This document shows, in pieces, positions 42,345 to 53,494 of a stretch of DNA of 64,000 nt. The translations under genes were made by a program, and so were the position numbers. The DNA is from Legionella erythra. Lineage in GTDB: Bacteria; Pseudomonadota; Gammaproteobacteria; Legionellales; Legionellaceae. The notes below the pieces were generated by a model. The model saw nothing but the letters and a program-made list of their open reading frames with translations, was not told the DNA's origin and did no database searches. The DNA lies in contig NZ_LNYA01000028.1 in NCBI RefSeq assembly GCF_001467615.1, positions 1 to 64,000 of the forward strand. Direction: 5' to 3'. Every line of letters starts with the position of its first letter. The stretch's first letter is position 1.

Positions 42345-44942
42345 ATGGTTTATTTAGCCAAAGAAGTCATACCAGTCAATATTGAAGATGAACTGAAACA
42401 ATCCTACCTGGATTACGCCATGAGCGTCATAGTCGGGCGAGCGCTGCCGGATGTTCGCGATGGCCTGAAGCCGGTTCACCGCCGTGTATTGTATGCCATG
42501 AGCGAATTGGGTAATGATTGGAACAAGCCTTACAAAAAATCTGCCCGTGTGGTGGGGGATGTTATCGGTAAATACCATCCTCACGGCGACACAGCGGTGT
42601 ATGATACCATCGTCCGCATGGCCCAGCCTTTCTCCATGCGCTACCTGCTTATAGACGGGCAGGGTAACTTCGGTTCCGTCGATGGCGATTCTGCCGCCGC
42701 CATGCGATATACCGAGGTCAGGATGTCAAAAGTAGCCCATGCTCTGTTGGCAGACCTCGATAAAGAAACGGTGGATTTTAGCCCTAACTACGATGAATCC
42801 GAGTTTGCGCCAGTGGTTTTACCTTCCCGCGTGCCCAACCTTCTGGTTAATGGCTCCTCAGGAATTGCGGTAGGTATGGCCACGAATATTCCGCCTCATA
42901 ACCTCACTGAAGTCATCAATGCCTGTATCGCGCTGATTGAAGATCCGGAGTTAAGCGTTGATGATCTGATGAATTATATCCCCGGCCCTGATTTTCCAAC
43001 GGCAGCCATCATCAATGGCAAGGCGGGAATTGTCCAGGCTTACCGCACCGGCCGCGGGCGAATCCTCATCCGTGCCCGCACCGACATTGAAACTGAATCC
43101 CAGTCCGGGCGTCAGGCCATTATTATTAATGAGTTGCCTTATCAGGTAAATAAGGCGCGGCTTGTTGAAAAAATAGCCGAATTGGTCCGTGAAAAGAAAT
43201 TGGAAGGCATTTCTGGCTTAAGGGACGAATCCGATAAATCGGGGATGCGCGTCGTTATTGAGCTTAAACGTGGCGAGGTACCTGAAGTCATCCTCAATAA
43301 CCTGTATGCTCATACCCAGATGCAGAATGTTTTTGGTATTAACATGGTGGCCCTGGTCGATGGCCAGCCCCGCACGTTAAACCTTAAGCAGGTTCTCGAA
43401 TATTTTATCAGGCATCGCCGTGAAGTCGTAACCCGCCGAACAATTTTTGAATTGAAGAAAGCTCGAAACCGTGCGCATATCCTTGAGGGTTTGGGCATTG
43501 CTCTGGCTAATATTGATGAAATGATTGATTTAATCAAAAAGTCACCAACTCCGCAGGACGCTAAAGAGCGGCTGATGGAGCGGACCTGGAGTCCAGGACT
43601 TGTGAAAGCCATGCTGGATAGCGCCGGCAGCGATGCGTGCCGGCCCGATGATCTCGATCCTGGCTTTGGTCTTTTGCCTGACGGCTACCGTCTGTCTGCC
43701 AATCAGGCGCAGGCAATTCTTGAATTACGATTGCATCGCTTAACTGCGCTTGAGCAAGACAAAATTATTGATGAATTCAAGCAATTACTTCAGGAAATTA
43801 AAGCGCTGCTTAATATTCTCGCTTCGCCTGAGCGGTTAATGGAAGTCATTCGCGACGAGTTCGTTGAGATAAAAAGCCAGTTTGGCGACGAGCGACGTAC
43901 AGAAATTACTGCTTCTCAGGAAGACATTACGCTTGAAGATTTAATCACGGAAGAGGACGTGGTAGTGACCTTGTCTCACCAGGGGTATGTCAAATACCAG
44001 CCTATCTCGGCCTATCAGGCCCAGCGTCGCGGCGGCAAAGGCAAGTCGGCGACTAATGTTAAAGATGAAGATTTCATTGAACGCTTAATTATCGCCAGTA
44101 CCCATGATACCCTGCTGTGTTTTTCCAACCACGGTAAATTATACTGGCTGAAAGCCTATCAATTGCCGCTGGCAAGTCGTATTTCCCGAGGCAAACCCAT
44201 TGTTAACATTCTGCCTCTGGCCGAAGATGAAGCCATTAATGCCATGTTGCCGGTGCGGGAATACCAGGAAGGGTATTTCGTCTTCATGGCTACCCGGCAC
44301 GGTACGGTCAAAAAAGTACCGCTTGAAGCGTTCAGCCGGCCGCGCTCCACTGGCATCATTGCGGTTGATCTGGATAGCGACGATCGTTTGGTTGGTGTTG
44401 ATATCACCGATGGCAGCAAAGACATCATGTTGTTTACCGATGCGGGTAAAGTCATCCGTTTTGATGAAAAGCTGGTAAGACCCATGGGGCGCACTGCCCG
44501 CGGCGTGCGCGGCATCCGCCTTGCGGAAGATCAATCTGTTATCTCCCTGGTCGTCGCCAAGCCTGAAGGGACTATTCTGACAGCAACCGAAAAAGGCTAT
44601 GGCAAACGGACGGATGTTGGTGAATATCGGGTTTCAGGCCGTGGCGGTCAGGGCGTTATTTCTATTCAGGTCAATGAACGCAATGGCAAAGTGGTTCGTG
44701 CCCTGCAAGTGGATGAAGGGGATGAAGTCATGCTGATTACTGATCAAGGTACTCTGGTCCGCTTCCGAGTCAAGGAATTGTCAATTATTGGCCGTAACAC
44801 CCAGGGCGTTCGTTTGATTAACGTCAGTGCGGGTGAGCATGTTGTTGGCATGCAGCGCATTGAAGAAATCAATGGCGATGTCGAACAGGACGAAGATGTC
44901 GCAGAGCCGGGTGAAGAGGTAGAAGAAAACAGCAATGACTAG
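42345..44942 (+). CDS. gyrA: DNA gyrase subunit A
   Basis: 865 residues: catalytic Tyr in [10 protein letters not shown] (the Tyr-122 equivalent), QRRGGKG GyrA-box at the start of the C-terminal beta-pinwheel, and the quinolone-determining region [19 protein letters not shown]. The residue equivalent to Ser83 in E. coli is Thr here, which is the natural state in Legionella as I recall, not a mark of resistance. It introduces negative supercoils with GyrB. It overlaps serC by 8 bases. Confidence 0.97.
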   Translation: MVYLAKEVIPVNIEDELKQSYLDYAMSVIVGRALPDVRDGLKPVHRRVLYAMSELGNDWNKPYKKSARVVGDVIGKYHPHGDTAVYDTIVRMAQPFSMRYLLIDGQGNFGSVDGDSAAAMRYTEVRMSKVAHALLADLDKETVDFSPNYDESEFAPVVLPSRVPNLLVNGSSGIAVGMATNIPPHNLTEVINACIALIEDPELSVDDLMNYIPGPDFPTAAIINGKAGIVQAYRTGRGRILIRARTDIETESQSGRQAIIINELPYQVNKARLVEKIAELVREKKLEGISGLRDESDKSGMRVVIELKRGEVPEVILNNLYAHTQMQNVFGINMVALVDGQPRTLNLKQVLEYFIRHRREVVTRRTIFELKKARNRAHILEGLGIALANIDEMIDLIKKSPTPQDAKERLMERTWSPGLVKAMLDSAGSDACRPDDLDPGFGLLPDGYRLSANQAQAILELRLHRLTALEQDKIIDEFKQLLQEIKALLNILASPERLMEVIRDEFVEIKSQFGDERRTEITASQEDITLEDLITEEDVVVTLSHQGYVKYQPISAYQAQRRGGKGKSATNVKDEDFIERLIIASTHDTLLCFSNHGKLYWLKAYQLPLASRISRGKPIVNILPLAEDEAINAMLPVREYQEGYFVFMATRHGTVKKVPLEAFSRPRSTGIIAVDLDSDDRLVGVDITDGSKDIMLFTDAGKVIRFDEKLVRPMGRTARGVRGIRLAEDQSVISLVVAKPEGTILTATEKGYGKRTDVGEYRVSGRGGQGVISIQVNERNGKVVRALQVDEGDEVMLITDQGTLVRFRVKELSIIGRNTQGVRLINVSAGEHVVGMQRIEEINGDVEQDEDVAEPGEEVEENSND

Positions 44943-46023
44943 AGGTTATAATTTTGGCGCCGGGCCTGCGATGTTGCCCGAGTCCCTATTGATTGAAGCG
45001 CAAAATGAATTGCTCGATTGGCAGGGTACCGGGATGTCGGTGATGGAGGTCGGTCATCGCACCCAGGAGTTTGATACCCTAATGAAGCGAGCGGAAAGTA
45101 ATTTGCGCGAGCTCATCAGGATCCCCGATAATTACCATGTCCTTTTTATGGGCGGGGCTGCCCGGACGCAATTTGCAGTCATTCCCATGAATTTTTTAGG
45201 TAAAAAGCAATTTGGTGGCTACCTGGTGACAGGAATCTGGTCTGAATTTGCCTTTGACGAGGCCAAAAAGCTCAAGGCAGCTTACTGTGTCACTTCAGGT
45301 AAAGCCGAAGGATTTACCTGTATCCCTTCACCCGATCAATGGGATATTAAAAAAGACAGTACTTACATTTACTATACACCGAATGAGACGGTTAACGGTA
45401 TTCGCCTGCCTGCGCCACCCAAAACCAACGGCATCCCCCTTATCGCCGACATGACTTCCTGTCTGCTGAGTGAACCGATTAATGTGGCTGATTATGATTT
45501 AATTTTTGCTGGTGCCCAAAAAAACATTGCCAACTCCGGTTTGACTCTGGTTATCATCAGTCATCGCCTGCTTGAATCTATTCATGACTCGGCAATACCG
45601 ACCATGCTGGACTATCGTACGTACTCAGCAAGTCATTCTCTTTATGCAACCCCCCCAACGTTTAACTGCTACATGGCGGATAAAATGTTCCAGTGGATCC
45701 TGAATGAGGGTGGGGTTGAGGTGTTGTATCAGCGCAATTTGGAAAAAGCGAAACGGCTCTACAGCTACATTGATTCGTCCGACTTTTATCAGTGCAAAAT
45801 TGACCCCGCTTACCGGTCTATTGTCAATGTCTGCTTTTCTTTAACTCACAGCGCGTTAGAAGAATTGTTTTTGACTGAGGCAAAAACCCGCGGCCTCCTG
45901 GCTTTAAAAGGGCATCGCTTTGTCGGTGGCTTGCGCGCCAGCATGTATAATTCCATGCCCATGGCCGGAGTCGATGCCCTGATTCAATTCATGCGTGATT
46001 TTGCTGAGGAACATCCGATATGA
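44935..46023 (+). CDS. serC: Phosphoserine aminotransferase
   Basis: 362 residues, PLP fold type I. It starts [17 protein letters not shown] and has [18 protein letters not shown] and [17 protein letters not shown] with the PLP Lys. It converts 3-phosphohydroxypyruvate to phosphoserine (serine and vitamin B6 synthesis). It overlaps gyrA by 8 and aroA by 4 bases. Confidence 0.96.
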   Translation: MTRGYNFGAGPAMLPESLLIEAQNELLDWQGTGMSVMEVGHRTQEFDTLMKRAESNLRELIRIPDNYHVLFMGGAARTQFAVIPMNFLGKKQFGGYLVTGIWSEFAFDEAKKLKAAYCVTSGKAEGFTCIPSPDQWDIKKDSTYIYYTPNETVNGIRLPAPPKTNGIPLIADMTSCLLSEPINVADYDLIFAGAQKNIANSGLTLVIISHRLLESIHDSAIPTMLDYRTYSASHSLYATPPTFNCYMADKMFQWILNEGGVEVLYQRNLEKAKRLYSYIDSSDFYQCKIDPAYRSIVNVCFSLTHSALEELFLTEAKTRGLLALKGHRFVGGLRASMYNSMPMAGVDALIQFMRDFAEEHPI

Positions 46024-47339
46024 GTGCTTTACATTTTATGAGTAAGCCGGTTACTGCCCTGACAGGGGATATTACCGTTCCTGGCGATAAATCCATTTCC
46101 CACCGTGCCATTATCCTCGGCGCCATTGCTCAGGGTACGACCACCGTCAGCGGTTTTCTGGAAGGCCATGACTGCATGGCCACCCTCAAGGCATTTCAGG
46201 CTATGGGGGTTCGTATTGAAGGACCTGTTTCGCGTCGAGTGGTCATTCATGGCGTAGGCAAATACGGCTTAAAAAAGCCGGAAAAACCCATCGATTGCGG
46301 TAATTCAGGCACTAGCATGCGCCTGCTGGCTGGTATTCTTGCAGCCCAAGCGTTTGATTCTGAACTGGATGGGGACGACAGTTTAAGAAAACGACCCATG
46401 GAGCGCGTCAGCCGGCCCTTGATGCAAATGGGTGCTGATTTAGTGACCACGGAAGGAAAACCGCCGGTTTATATCCGCGGCGGTCAACAACTGCGCGGCA
46501 TTCATTATGAAATGCCTGAAGCCAGCGCCCAGGTAAAATCCTGCCTGTTGCTGGCTGGATTGTATGCCGAGGGAGAAACCACGGTGGTCGAGACGGGACA
46601 TACCCGCGATCATACCGAGCGCATGCTGACGACCTTTTCCTACCCGATACAAAAGCTTGAAAGCGGCATCACCGTCAACTCCGAAAGCGAGTGCATTGGT
46701 TGCGACATTATTGTTCCCGGTGATATTTCTTCCGCCGCCTTTTTTATTGTGGCGGCTTCAATTATCCCGGGCTCCGACCTCATCATCCGTAATGTCGGGA
46801 TTAATCCCACGCGCACGGGTATTATCCAAATATTGGACATGATGGGTGCTAATATTACTATGACAAATAAACGTTTATGCGGTGAAGAACCCGTGGCTGA
46901 TTTGCATGTAAAATATGCACCGCTGGAAGGAATTGATATCCCCACGGCCCTTGTGCCTCTGGCTATTGATGAATTTCCCGTTATTTTTATTGCAGCAGCC
47001 TGTGCCAATGGCCAAACCAGGCTTCATGGCGCTAAAGAATTGCGGGTGAAAGAAAGTGACCGCATTGGCGCCATGGTGGAAGGATTGCAGCGCCTGGGTG
47101 TAGATGCCCAGGGTTTTGAAGACGGGGTCTTCATAAAAGGTGGAAAAATATCAGGTGGTGAAGTGAACAGTTTTAATGATCATCGTATTGCCATGGCGTT
47201 CGCCATTGCTGGCGCTGTCGCCGAAGGGCCAGTGACGGTAAGGCATTGTGCGAATGTGGCAACTTCGTTTCCGGATTTTGTTAAAACATCCCGCGCCATC
47301 CGCATGTCGATTGAGGAATATGTTGATGAAATGCAATAA
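46020..47339 (+). CDS. aroA: 3-phosphoshikimate 1-carboxyvinyltransferase (EPSP synthase)
   Basis: 439 residues; class II-like signatures: PGDKSISHRAIILGAIAQG at the start, DCGNSGTSMRLLAGILAAQ, and KESDRIGAMVEGLQRLG with the catalytic residues. It makes EPSP from shikimate-3-phosphate and PEP in aromatic amino-acid synthesis. It overlaps both neighbours, as part of one operon. Confidence 0.96.
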   Translation: MSALHFMSKPVTALTGDITVPGDKSISHRAIILGAIAQGTTTVSGFLEGHDCMATLKAFQAMGVRIEGPVSRRVVIHGVGKYGLKKPEKPIDCGNSGTSMRLLAGILAAQAFDSELDGDDSLRKRPMERVSRPLMQMGADLVTTEGKPPVYIRGGQQLRGIHYEMPEASAQVKSCLLLAGLYAEGETTVVETGHTRDHTERMLTTFSYPIQKLESGITVNSESECIGCDIIVPGDISSAAFFIVAASIIPGSDLIIRNVGINPTRTGIIQILDMMGANITMTNKRLCGEEPVADLHVKYAPLEGIDIPTALVPLAIDEFPVIFIAAACANGQTRLHGAKELRVKESDRIGAMVEGLQRLGVDAQGFEDGVFIKGGKISGGEVNSFNDHRIAMAFAIAGAVAEGPVTVRHCANVATSFPDFVKTSRAIRMSIEEYVDEMQ

Positions 47340-48018
47340 AATGGTTCCAGTTATTACGATTGATGGACCGAGCGGTACGGGGAAAGGCACGATTTGTCAT
47401 ATGCTGGCTAATCATTTGAATTGGCATGTGCTCGATAGCGGCGCTATTTATCGGGTTCTTGCTTATGCCTTAAGAAAAAATCGAATTGATTTTAATCAGA
47501 TTCAGGATATAGTAAAGTTAGCTCATTCGCTGGATGTGCGATTTGAAACGGACCCTCATCAGCAGAGCCGGGTTATTCTTGATGGTGAGGATGTCTATAA
47601 TCAATTGCGCTCCGAACAGTGCGGTCAGGATGCTTCCGTCATTGCCGCTATCCCTCAAGTCAGGGAAGCGCTTCTGCAGCGTCAGCGTGCTTTTGCCCAA
47701 CCGCCGGGTCTGGTTACAGATGGTCGAGATATGGGCACTGTGATTTTCCCGGATGCGGTTTTGAAGATTTATCTGGATGCTTCAGCGGAAGAACGAGCCG
47801 CCAGACGATATTTTCAGTTGAAAGAAAAGGGAATTGATGTTAGCCTCGCGCAGGTTGTTGATGAATTGGCTAAACGCGATGCGCGGGATACACAGCGCTC
47901 GCATGCGCCCCTCAAACCTGCACCGGATGCAGTGAGGATTGATACAACTGGATTAACGATTGTACAAGTGTTCGATAATGTTTTAAAATTAATCGGACAC
48001 CATTCGTTTTTTCGCTGA
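47326..48018 (+). CDS. cmk: Cytidylate kinase
   Basis: 230 residues from the ATG at 47326 (9 bases after GAGG, 14-base overlap with aroA); 26 additional residues upstream are not part of the family. P-loop TIDGPSGTGKGTICHMLA; substrate region LVTDGRDMGTVIFPDA and a LID with AERAARRYFQLKEKG. It phosphorylates CMP and dCMP. It sits between aroA and rpsA as in many Gammaproteobacteria. Confidence 0.95.
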   Translation: MKCNKMVPVITIDGPSGTGKGTICHMLANHLNWHVLDSGAIYRVLAYALRKNRIDFNQIQDIVKLAHSLDVRFETDPHQQSRVILDGEDVYNQLRSEQCGQDASVIAAIPQVREALLQRQRAFAQPPGLVTDGRDMGTVIFPDAVLKIYLDASAEERAARRYFQLKEKGIDVSLAQVVDELAKRDARDTQRSHAPLKPAPDAVRIDTTGLTIVQVFDNVLKLIGHHSFFR

Positions 48019-48087
48019 AAATGCGAACAAGGGGGGAAGTTGAGTGGATTTCATGCTTCCATTATTTTACTAAAGAGTTAATTAAAC

Positions 48088-49767
48088 ATGTCTGAAAGTT
48101 TCAAAGAATTATTTGAGCAAAGTATCGTTGGTGCTCAATTTTATCCTGGCGCAATAATCACCGCAAAAGTAATCGATATCGATGATGATTTCGTCACACT
48201 CAATGCTGGCTTAAAATCCGAAGGGATAGTCGCTGTTGAAGAATTCCAGGACAAGAACGGTGAATTGGAAGTCCATGTCGGTGATATGGTCGAAGTGGCT
48301 TTGGATTCTGTGGAAGACGGCTACGGCGAAACCCTGCTGTCCCGCGAAAAGGCCAAACGTCAGGAAGCCTGGCGTAAATTGTCCAAGTGCCATGAAAACA
48401 ACGATACAGTAACCGGCTTGATTTCTGGCAAGGTTAAAGGTGGTTTCACTGTTGAAATCGGTACAATCCGTGCATTCCTGCCAGGTTCTTTGGTTGATGT
48501 CAGACCTGTCCGTGATCCATCCTACCTCGAAGGCAAAGAGCTTGAGTTTAAAGTAATCAAAATGGATCTGAAGCGAAACAACATTGTTGTTTCCCGACGA
48601 GCTGTTGTCGAAGAAGAAAGCAGTGCTGATCGTCAAGCCCTGCTGGAATCGCTGCATGACGGCCAAGTATTGAATGGTATTGTGAAAAATCTGACTGACT
48701 ACGGTGCCTTCATTGACCTGGGCGGTATTGACGGTCTGCTCCATATCACCGATATCTCCTGGAAGCGCGTCAAGCATCCTAGCGAAGTGTTGTCTGTCGG
48801 CCAGGACGTTAAAGTGAAAGTATTGAGCTTTGACAGCGAGCGTAACCGTGTCTCCTTGGGCATGAAGCAATTGGGCAATGATCCCTGGGTTGATCTGGTT
48901 GAACGTTATCCTGTCGGTAAAAAGTTACAGGGTAAGGTAACCAACATCACAGATTACGGCTGCTTCGTTGAAATCGAAGAGGGCGTTGAAGGACTGGTTC
49001 ATATGTCTGAAATGGATTGGACCAACAAAAACGTTCATCCCAGCAAAGTGGTCTCTATGGGTGATATGGTTGATGTCATGGTTCTTGAAATTGATGAAGA
49101 ACGACGCCGTATTTCTCTGGGTATGAAGCAGTGTGTTGGCAACCCCTGGCACCAGTTCGCTCAAACCCATAGCAAGGGTCAAAAAGTTACCGGTAAAATC
49201 CGCTCAATCACTGATTTTGGTATTTTCATCGGTCTGGATGGCGAAATCGATGGTCTGGTTCACTTGTCTGACATTTCCTGGAATACCCCAGGCGAAGAAG
49301 CGGTCAAGCAGTTCAAGAAAGGTCAGGAACTCGAAGCCGTTATTCTCGCTATTGATGCTGAGCGTGAGCGCATTTCCTTAGGTCTTAAACAACTGGAAGG
49401 TGATAACTTCACCAGCTACGTTGAAGAAAATGCCAAGGGCGCCATTGTCAAGGGTAAAGTCATTGCCGTTGATTCAAAAACAGTTACTGTTGAATTAATG
49501 CAGGATGTGATTGGAACCATTCGTGCCAACGAATTATCCGAAGACAAAGTTGATGATGCGACCACTTTCTTTAAAGAAGGCGATGATGTTGAGGCGAAAA
49601 TTGTCAATGTTGACAAGAAAAACCGTACCATCTCCCTGTCTATTAAAGCAAAAGACGCACAAGACCAGGCTGAAGCAATCAAGAAATACTCACGTAGCGG
49701 CGAAATGGCCTCCACGACTCTGGGTGATCTCTTGAAAGAAAAGATGGCCAGTAAAGATGTTGAATAG
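48088..49767 (+). CDS. rpsA: 30S ribosomal protein bS1
   Basis: 559 residues with six S1/OB repeats, for example [38 protein letters not shown] and [19 protein letters not shown]. It captures mRNA and helps translation initiation on structured or weakly Shine-Dalgarno leaders. A strong terminator follows. Confidence 0.97.
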   Translation: MSESFKELFEQSIVGAQFYPGAIITAKVIDIDDDFVTLNAGLKSEGIVAVEEFQDKNGELEVHVGDMVEVALDSVEDGYGETLLSREKAKRQEAWRKLSKCHENNDTVTGLISGKVKGGFTVEIGTIRAFLPGSLVDVRPVRDPSYLEGKELEFKVIKMDLKRNNIVVSRRAVVEEESSADRQALLESLHDGQVLNGIVKNLTDYGAFIDLGGIDGLLHITDISWKRVKHPSEVLSVGQDVKVKVLSFDSERNRVSLGMKQLGNDPWVDLVERYPVGKKLQGKVTNITDYGCFVEIEEGVEGLVHMSEMDWTNKNVHPSKVVSMGDMVDVMVLEIDEERRRISLGMKQCVGNPWHQFAQTHSKGQKVTGKIRSITDFGIFIGLDGEIDGLVHLSDISWNTPGEEAVKQFKKGQELEAVILAIDAERERISLGLKQLEGDNFTSYVEENAKGAIVKGKVIAVDSKTVTVELMQDVIGTIRANELSEDKVDDATTFFKEGDDVEAKIVNVDKKNRTISLSIKAKDAQDQAEAIKKYSRSGEMASTTLGDLLKEKMASKDVE

Positions 49768-49783
49768 ACATCGGTAAGAAAAA

Positions 49784-49810
49784 AAAGCGTAGTTTACTAC
49801 GCTTTTTTTT
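49784..49810 (+). terminator. Rho-independent terminator after rpsA
   Basis: GCGTAG-TTTA-CTACGC (49787-49802) is preceded by a run of A and followed by eight T. Bidirectional in appearance; clear end of the gyrA-rpsA transcript. Confidence 0.93.
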
Positions 49811-49925
49811 GTGATTGACTTAGAGCACTTCATTTGAAATACCATGGGAAGACGGCTAAACACGGGGTCTTTATTGACGTGTTTCAGCGTCAAAGCGTAT
49901 GTAAAAGCGTATAAGGATAAATGCA

Positions 49926-50216
49926 ATGCGTCTTTTGATGATATTGTTTTATTTGTTATTAATTTTGGTTGGTGTGAGCTTTGCGGCGCTAAATGCCAGT
50001 TCCGTCGAAGTGAATTTTTATGTGACCACGATGACCATGCCCATTTCCATTTTAATGACAATCATGCTCGGAATAGGTATTCTGATTGGCTTCCTCATCT
50101 TTCTATTGCGCTACTGGCGACTTAAGCGCGAGTTAGCCAGAGTAAGAAACCAGTTACGTCTGACGGAAAAAGAAATTAAAAATTTAAGGGATATACCATT
50201 AAAAGATCAACATTGA
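49926..50216 (+). CDS. lapA: Lipopolysaccharide assembly protein A-type (LapA/YciS)
   Basis: 96 residues with two transmembrane helices (LLMILFYLLLILVGVSFAAL and a second near residues 42-62) and the DUF1049 pattern SSVEVNFYVTTMTMPISIL, ending with a short coiled segment. With LapB it regulates LPS synthesis at the inner membrane. AAGGATAA precedes the ATG. Confidence 0.9.
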   Translation: MRLLMILFYLLLILVGVSFAALNASSVEVNFYVTTMTMPISILMTIMLGIGILIGFLIFLLRYWRLKRELARVRNQLRLTEKEIKNLRDIPLKDQH

Positions 50217-50225
50217 AGCGACGAT

Positions 50226-50253
50226 TTGACAGCGTTTCAGAAATTAAGATAAA
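50226..50253 (+). promoter_or_regulatory. Possible lapB promoter
   Basis: A perfect TTGACA (-35) followed, after 16 bp, by GATAAA. It lies between lapA and lapB, so lapB and its downstream genes may also be transcribed apart from lapA. Confidence 0.4.
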
Positions 50254-50307
50254 ACCGCCCCGTTGTGATGATTTCAATCAATTGATTATTCGTCATGGAG
50301 ACCGTTG

Positions 50308-51477
50308 ATGATTAATTTATGGCCATTGTTATTGCCGGCCGCGGCTTGGTCAGGCTGGTGGGTTGCTAATCGAAGCTTTGCCGGCAAAGAGTCGAAAGCG
50401 GGAAACCGCTTATCACGAGAATATGTTGTTGGTCTTAATTATTTGTTGGATGAACAACCCGATAAAGCGGTTGACGTGTTCATCAAACTGCTTGAAGTAG
50501 ACAGCGAAACGGTTGAAACCCATCTGGCGCTTGGCAGCTTATTTCGACGCCGAGGCGAAGTCGATCGTGCCATCCGCATTCATCAAAATTTGATTGCCCG
50601 ACCGCAGTTGAGCATGGTGGAACGAAAAGAAGCCCTCATGGCGTTAGGCCAGGATTACATGAGCGCTGGCGTGTTTGATCGCGCAGAGCGTATTTTTCTT
50701 GAGGTGGTTGAGCTGGGTGGGGCGCGTGAAACCTCCAGTCTGCAAGGGCTGCTCGCTATTTATCAACAGGAGAAATCCTGGGAAAACGCGCTGGATGTCA
50801 TTAAAAAACTGGAACTATCAACTGGACAGAGCATGCACATGCAGGCTGCTCATTATTATTGTGAGATTGCCACCCAGGCTTTAAAGGCGAATGCTTTGGA
50901 AAAGGCACAGAATGCCATCAAGCAAGCGTTATTGATTGATAAACTGTCCGTTCGCGGCAGTTTGATGCAGGCATTGTTCGACATGGAGCAGGGTCGTTTC
51001 AAACAGGCAATCCGTTCATTAAAACGAGTTCCGCAGCAAGACCCTGAATTTTTGAGTGAAATCATTGAACCGCTGGTTGTTTGCCACCGCCATTTGGATT
51101 GCATGAATGAATGCGTAGATTATTTGGCAGATACCCTCAAAGACCATCCTCGCGCATCCACTATTTTTGTGATTGGGGATTATCTGCGCAAGGAAAAAAA
51201 CATGGATGCCGCCATTGATTTTGTTTCAGAGCAATTGAGCACTTACCCATCAATTAAGGGGCTCAACCGCCTGATTTGCTGGCATCTTGAAACAGCCCAT
51301 GGCAAAGTGCGGGACAAACTGCAAATGCTTTACGACATTACCAGCAAGTTTCTTGATAATAAACCCATTTATCGCTGTACTCAGTGTGGATTTGGCGGTA
51401 AACACTTACATTGGCATTGCCCAAGTTGTAAGCAGTGGGGTAGAATGAAGCCTGTTCATGGATTAGAGGGAGATTAG
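50308..51477 (+). CDS. lapB: Lipopolysaccharide assembly protein B (LapB/YciM)
   Basis: About 389 residues from the ATG at 50308 (GGAGACC 7 bases ahead). N-terminal membrane anchor (WPLLLPAAAWSGWWVA), a run of TPR repeats (for example YLLDEQPDKAVDVFIKLLE and ETHLALGSLFRRRGEVDRAI) and a C-terminal rubredoxin-like zinc knuckle YRCTQCGFGG...HCPSCKQWG. It adapts LpxC to FtsH for degradation, limiting LPS synthesis. Confidence 0.94.
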   Translation: MINLWPLLLPAAAWSGWWVANRSFAGKESKAGNRLSREYVVGLNYLLDEQPDKAVDVFIKLLEVDSETVETHLALGSLFRRRGEVDRAIRIHQNLIARPQLSMVERKEALMALGQDYMSAGVFDRAERIFLEVVELGGARETSSLQGLLAIYQQEKSWENALDVIKKLELSTGQSMHMQAAHYYCEIATQALKANALEKAQNAIKQALLIDKLSVRGSLMQALFDMEQGRFKQAIRSLKRVPQQDPEFLSEIIEPLVVCHRHLDCMNECVDYLADTLKDHPRASTIFVIGDYLRKEKNMDAAIDFVSEQLSTYPSIKGLNRLICWHLETAHGKVRDKLQMLYDITSKFLDNKPIYRCTQCGFGGKHLHWHCPSCKQWGRMKPVHGLEGD

Positions 51478-51521
51478 GTTTATCCTGATTTCTGGTTTAA
51501 ATCGCTTTTAACGAGAACATT

Positions 51522-52631
51522 ATGCAATTTATCGACCTGAAAAAGCAGTATCAATTAATCGAAACCGACGTGTTAAACAGTATTAAAAAGGTACTGGATC
51601 ATGGCCAATACATCATGGGACCGGAGATTGGTCTCCTGGAGCGTCAACTGGCTGATTTTGTCGGTACCCGCCATGCCATTGTCAATGCCAGCGGCACAGA
51701 CGCCCTGCTCATGGCGCTTTTAGCGCTTGAAATCGGACCTGGCGATGAAGTGATTACCAGCCCATTCAGTTTTTTTGCAACAGCAGAAGTCATTGCTTTA
51801 TGCCAGGCCAAACCTGTTTTTGTTGATATTGATCCTGCGACTTATAATCTTGATGTTAAAAAGCTGGAAGCGGCGATTACGCCAAACACCAAAGCGATTA
51901 TGCCAGTCAGCCTCTATGGCCAAACGGCAGATATGGCAGCAATCAATCTGATTGCCAAAAAATATGGTTTACCGGTTATTGAAGACGCCGCACAAAGTTT
52001 TGGCGCCACTCAAAACGGGCATTATTCCTGTGCGTTATCCACCATCGGATGCACAAGTTTCTTCCCATCCAAGCCCTTGGGCGGGTATGGTGATTCCGGG
52101 GCCTGTTTTACCGATGATGATATTCTCGCCGAGCGCCTGATTGAAATTCGCATCCATGGCCAGAATGCCCGTTACTGTCATCGCCGCATTGGGATCAATG
52201 GCCGTATGGATACCATACAGGCGGCTATCCTGATTGAAAAAATGAAGCTGTTTCCAAAAGAAATCGAACAGCGTCAACAAGTGGCTGAACGTTATATCCA
52301 TCTATTGAACGGAATTGCACAAACGCCAGTCATTAAAGCAGGCAATACCAGTGTTTATGCCCAGTTCACCATTGAAGTACCACACCGTGAACAGTTCCAG
52401 AAAGAAATGCAAATTTTGGGCATCCCAACGGCAGTGCATTACCCGGTTGCCATGCATGAGCAGGAAGCGCTTCAGTATTTAGGCTACAAAACTGGTGATT
52501 TCCCGTGTGCGGAGGCCGCCAGTAAGCGGGTTGTAAGCCTGCCGATGCACCCTTATTTGACGCTCGAAGAGCAAAACAGGGTCGTTGATGCAGTTAAAAA
52601 ATGTATAGCTTCAGCCGTTGAAGTCGCCTGA
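51522..52631 (+). CDS. DegT/DnrJ/EryC1-family PLP-dependent sugar aminotransferase
   Basis: 369 residues. It starts MQFIDLKKQYQLIETDV as in WbpE/WlbC enzymes; motifs are NASGTDALLMALLALEIGPG, IEDAAQSFGA, FFPSKPLGGYGDSGAC with the PLP Lys, and GINGRMDTIQAAIL. It likely aminates a keto-UDP-sugar for surface-polysaccharide synthesis. It stands between lapB and pyrF, which are often neighbours; its TGA overlaps the pyrF ATG by one base. Confidence 0.88.
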   Translation: MQFIDLKKQYQLIETDVLNSIKKVLDHGQYIMGPEIGLLERQLADFVGTRHAIVNASGTDALLMALLALEIGPGDEVITSPFSFFATAEVIALCQAKPVFVDIDPATYNLDVKKLEAAITPNTKAIMPVSLYGQTADMAAINLIAKKYGLPVIEDAAQSFGATQNGHYSCALSTIGCTSFFPSKPLGGYGDSGACFTDDDILAERLIEIRIHGQNARYCHRRIGINGRMDTIQAAILIEKMKLFPKEIEQRQQVAERYIHLLNGIAQTPVIKAGNTSVYAQFTIEVPHREQFQKEMQILGIPTAVHYPVAMHEQEALQYLGYKTGDFPCAEAASKRVVSLPMHPYLTLEEQNRVVDAVKKCIASAVEVA

Positions 52632-53326
52632 TGACCACTGAGCTGATTGTCGCTCTTGATTTTCATCATGAGGCTGATGCATTAAAGCTGATTGAAAAAA
52701 TTAATCCAGCTCACTGCGCCCTTAAAGTCGGCAGTGAACTGTTTACCCTGCTTGGCCCTTCATTTGTCAGAAAGCTGGTTAATCAACAGTTTAAGGTTTT
52801 TCTGGATCTGAAATTTCACGATATTCCCAACACGGTCGCGCGTGCCTGCATGGCCGCTGCCGAAATGGGAGTCTGGATGATGAACCTTCATGCCTCTGGC
52901 GGTTTGGCGATGATGCGTGCTGCCAAAAATACACTGGATGGCCTCAGCAAGGATAAACCCCTGCTGATTGCAGTCACCGTGTTAACCAGCATGAATTCCC
53001 TGCAATTGCCAGAAATAGGCATTGACACGTCCATAGCCAATCAGGTGAACCGCTTGGCTCACCTCGCGCATCAGGCCGAGTTGGATGGTGTGGTGTGCTC
53101 AGCTCTGGAAGCGCCTATAGTCAAGCAGTTATGCGGCACTGACTTTTTAACCATAACGCCCGGAATCCGTCTCCCAGGTGATGATGCTGATGATCAATCC
53201 CGAATCGTAACGCCTAAGGATGCGTTCATGATGGGCAGCGATTACCTGGTCATGGGACGCTCCATCACCCGATCACCCAATCCAGAACAGGTAATCGCCA
53301 ATATCCTGGCCTCCTTGTCCGAATAA
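52631..53326 (+). CDS. pyrF: Orotidine 5'-phosphate decarboxylase
   Basis: 231 residues, TIM-barrel; the catalytic Lys/Asp array DLKFHDIPNTVARAC is clear, with LIVALDFHHEADAL at the start and TPGIRLPGDDADDQSRI toward the C-terminus. It makes UMP from OMP. It is coupled to the upstream aminotransferase through a TGATG overlap. Confidence 0.96.
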   Translation: MTTELIVALDFHHEADALKLIEKINPAHCALKVGSELFTLLGPSFVRKLVNQQFKVFLDLKFHDIPNTVARACMAAAEMGVWMMNLHASGGLAMMRAAKNTLDGLSKDKPLLIAVTVLTSMNSLQLPEIGIDTSIANQVNRLAHLAHQAELDGVVCSALEAPIVKQLCGTDFLTITPGIRLPGDDADDQSRIVTPKDAFMMGSDYLVMGRSITRSPNPEQVIANILASLSE

Positions 53327-53329
53327 ATG

Positions 53330-53356
53330 ACACGTGTCTTATTAACAGACACGTGT
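53330..53356 (+). terminator. Hairpin after pyrF
   Basis: ACACGTGTC and GACACGTGT pair over 9 bp with a 9-nt loop, four bases after the pyrF stop. It is followed by ATCGTTTAATAAA, a weak T-tract. Confidence 0.7.
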
Positions 53357-53494
53357 ATCGTTTAATAAACTCCATCTGCCTTATTCAATTCTGCAATGAT
53401 TTATGTTAGTTATTAAATTGGATAAATAATTTATCAGTCAGACCACTTTGGACGAAACGTGGTTGATAACGATCACATAACAAAGGGATTTATT

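Noticed and set aside
42345..44942. Thr at the GyrA Ser83-equivalent position, possible quinolone-resistance change
   Set aside because: Thr is, from memory, the natural residue at this position in Legionella, and the Asp87 equivalent is intact.
48211..48870. 219-codon open frame antisense to rpsA
   Set aside because: Same reason; the sense protein is bS1 and the antisense product has no recognisable feature.
53327..53494. Possible PmrA or CpxR site upstream of vpdC
   Set aside because: No two half-sites with the proper gap were found in the AT-rich spacer.
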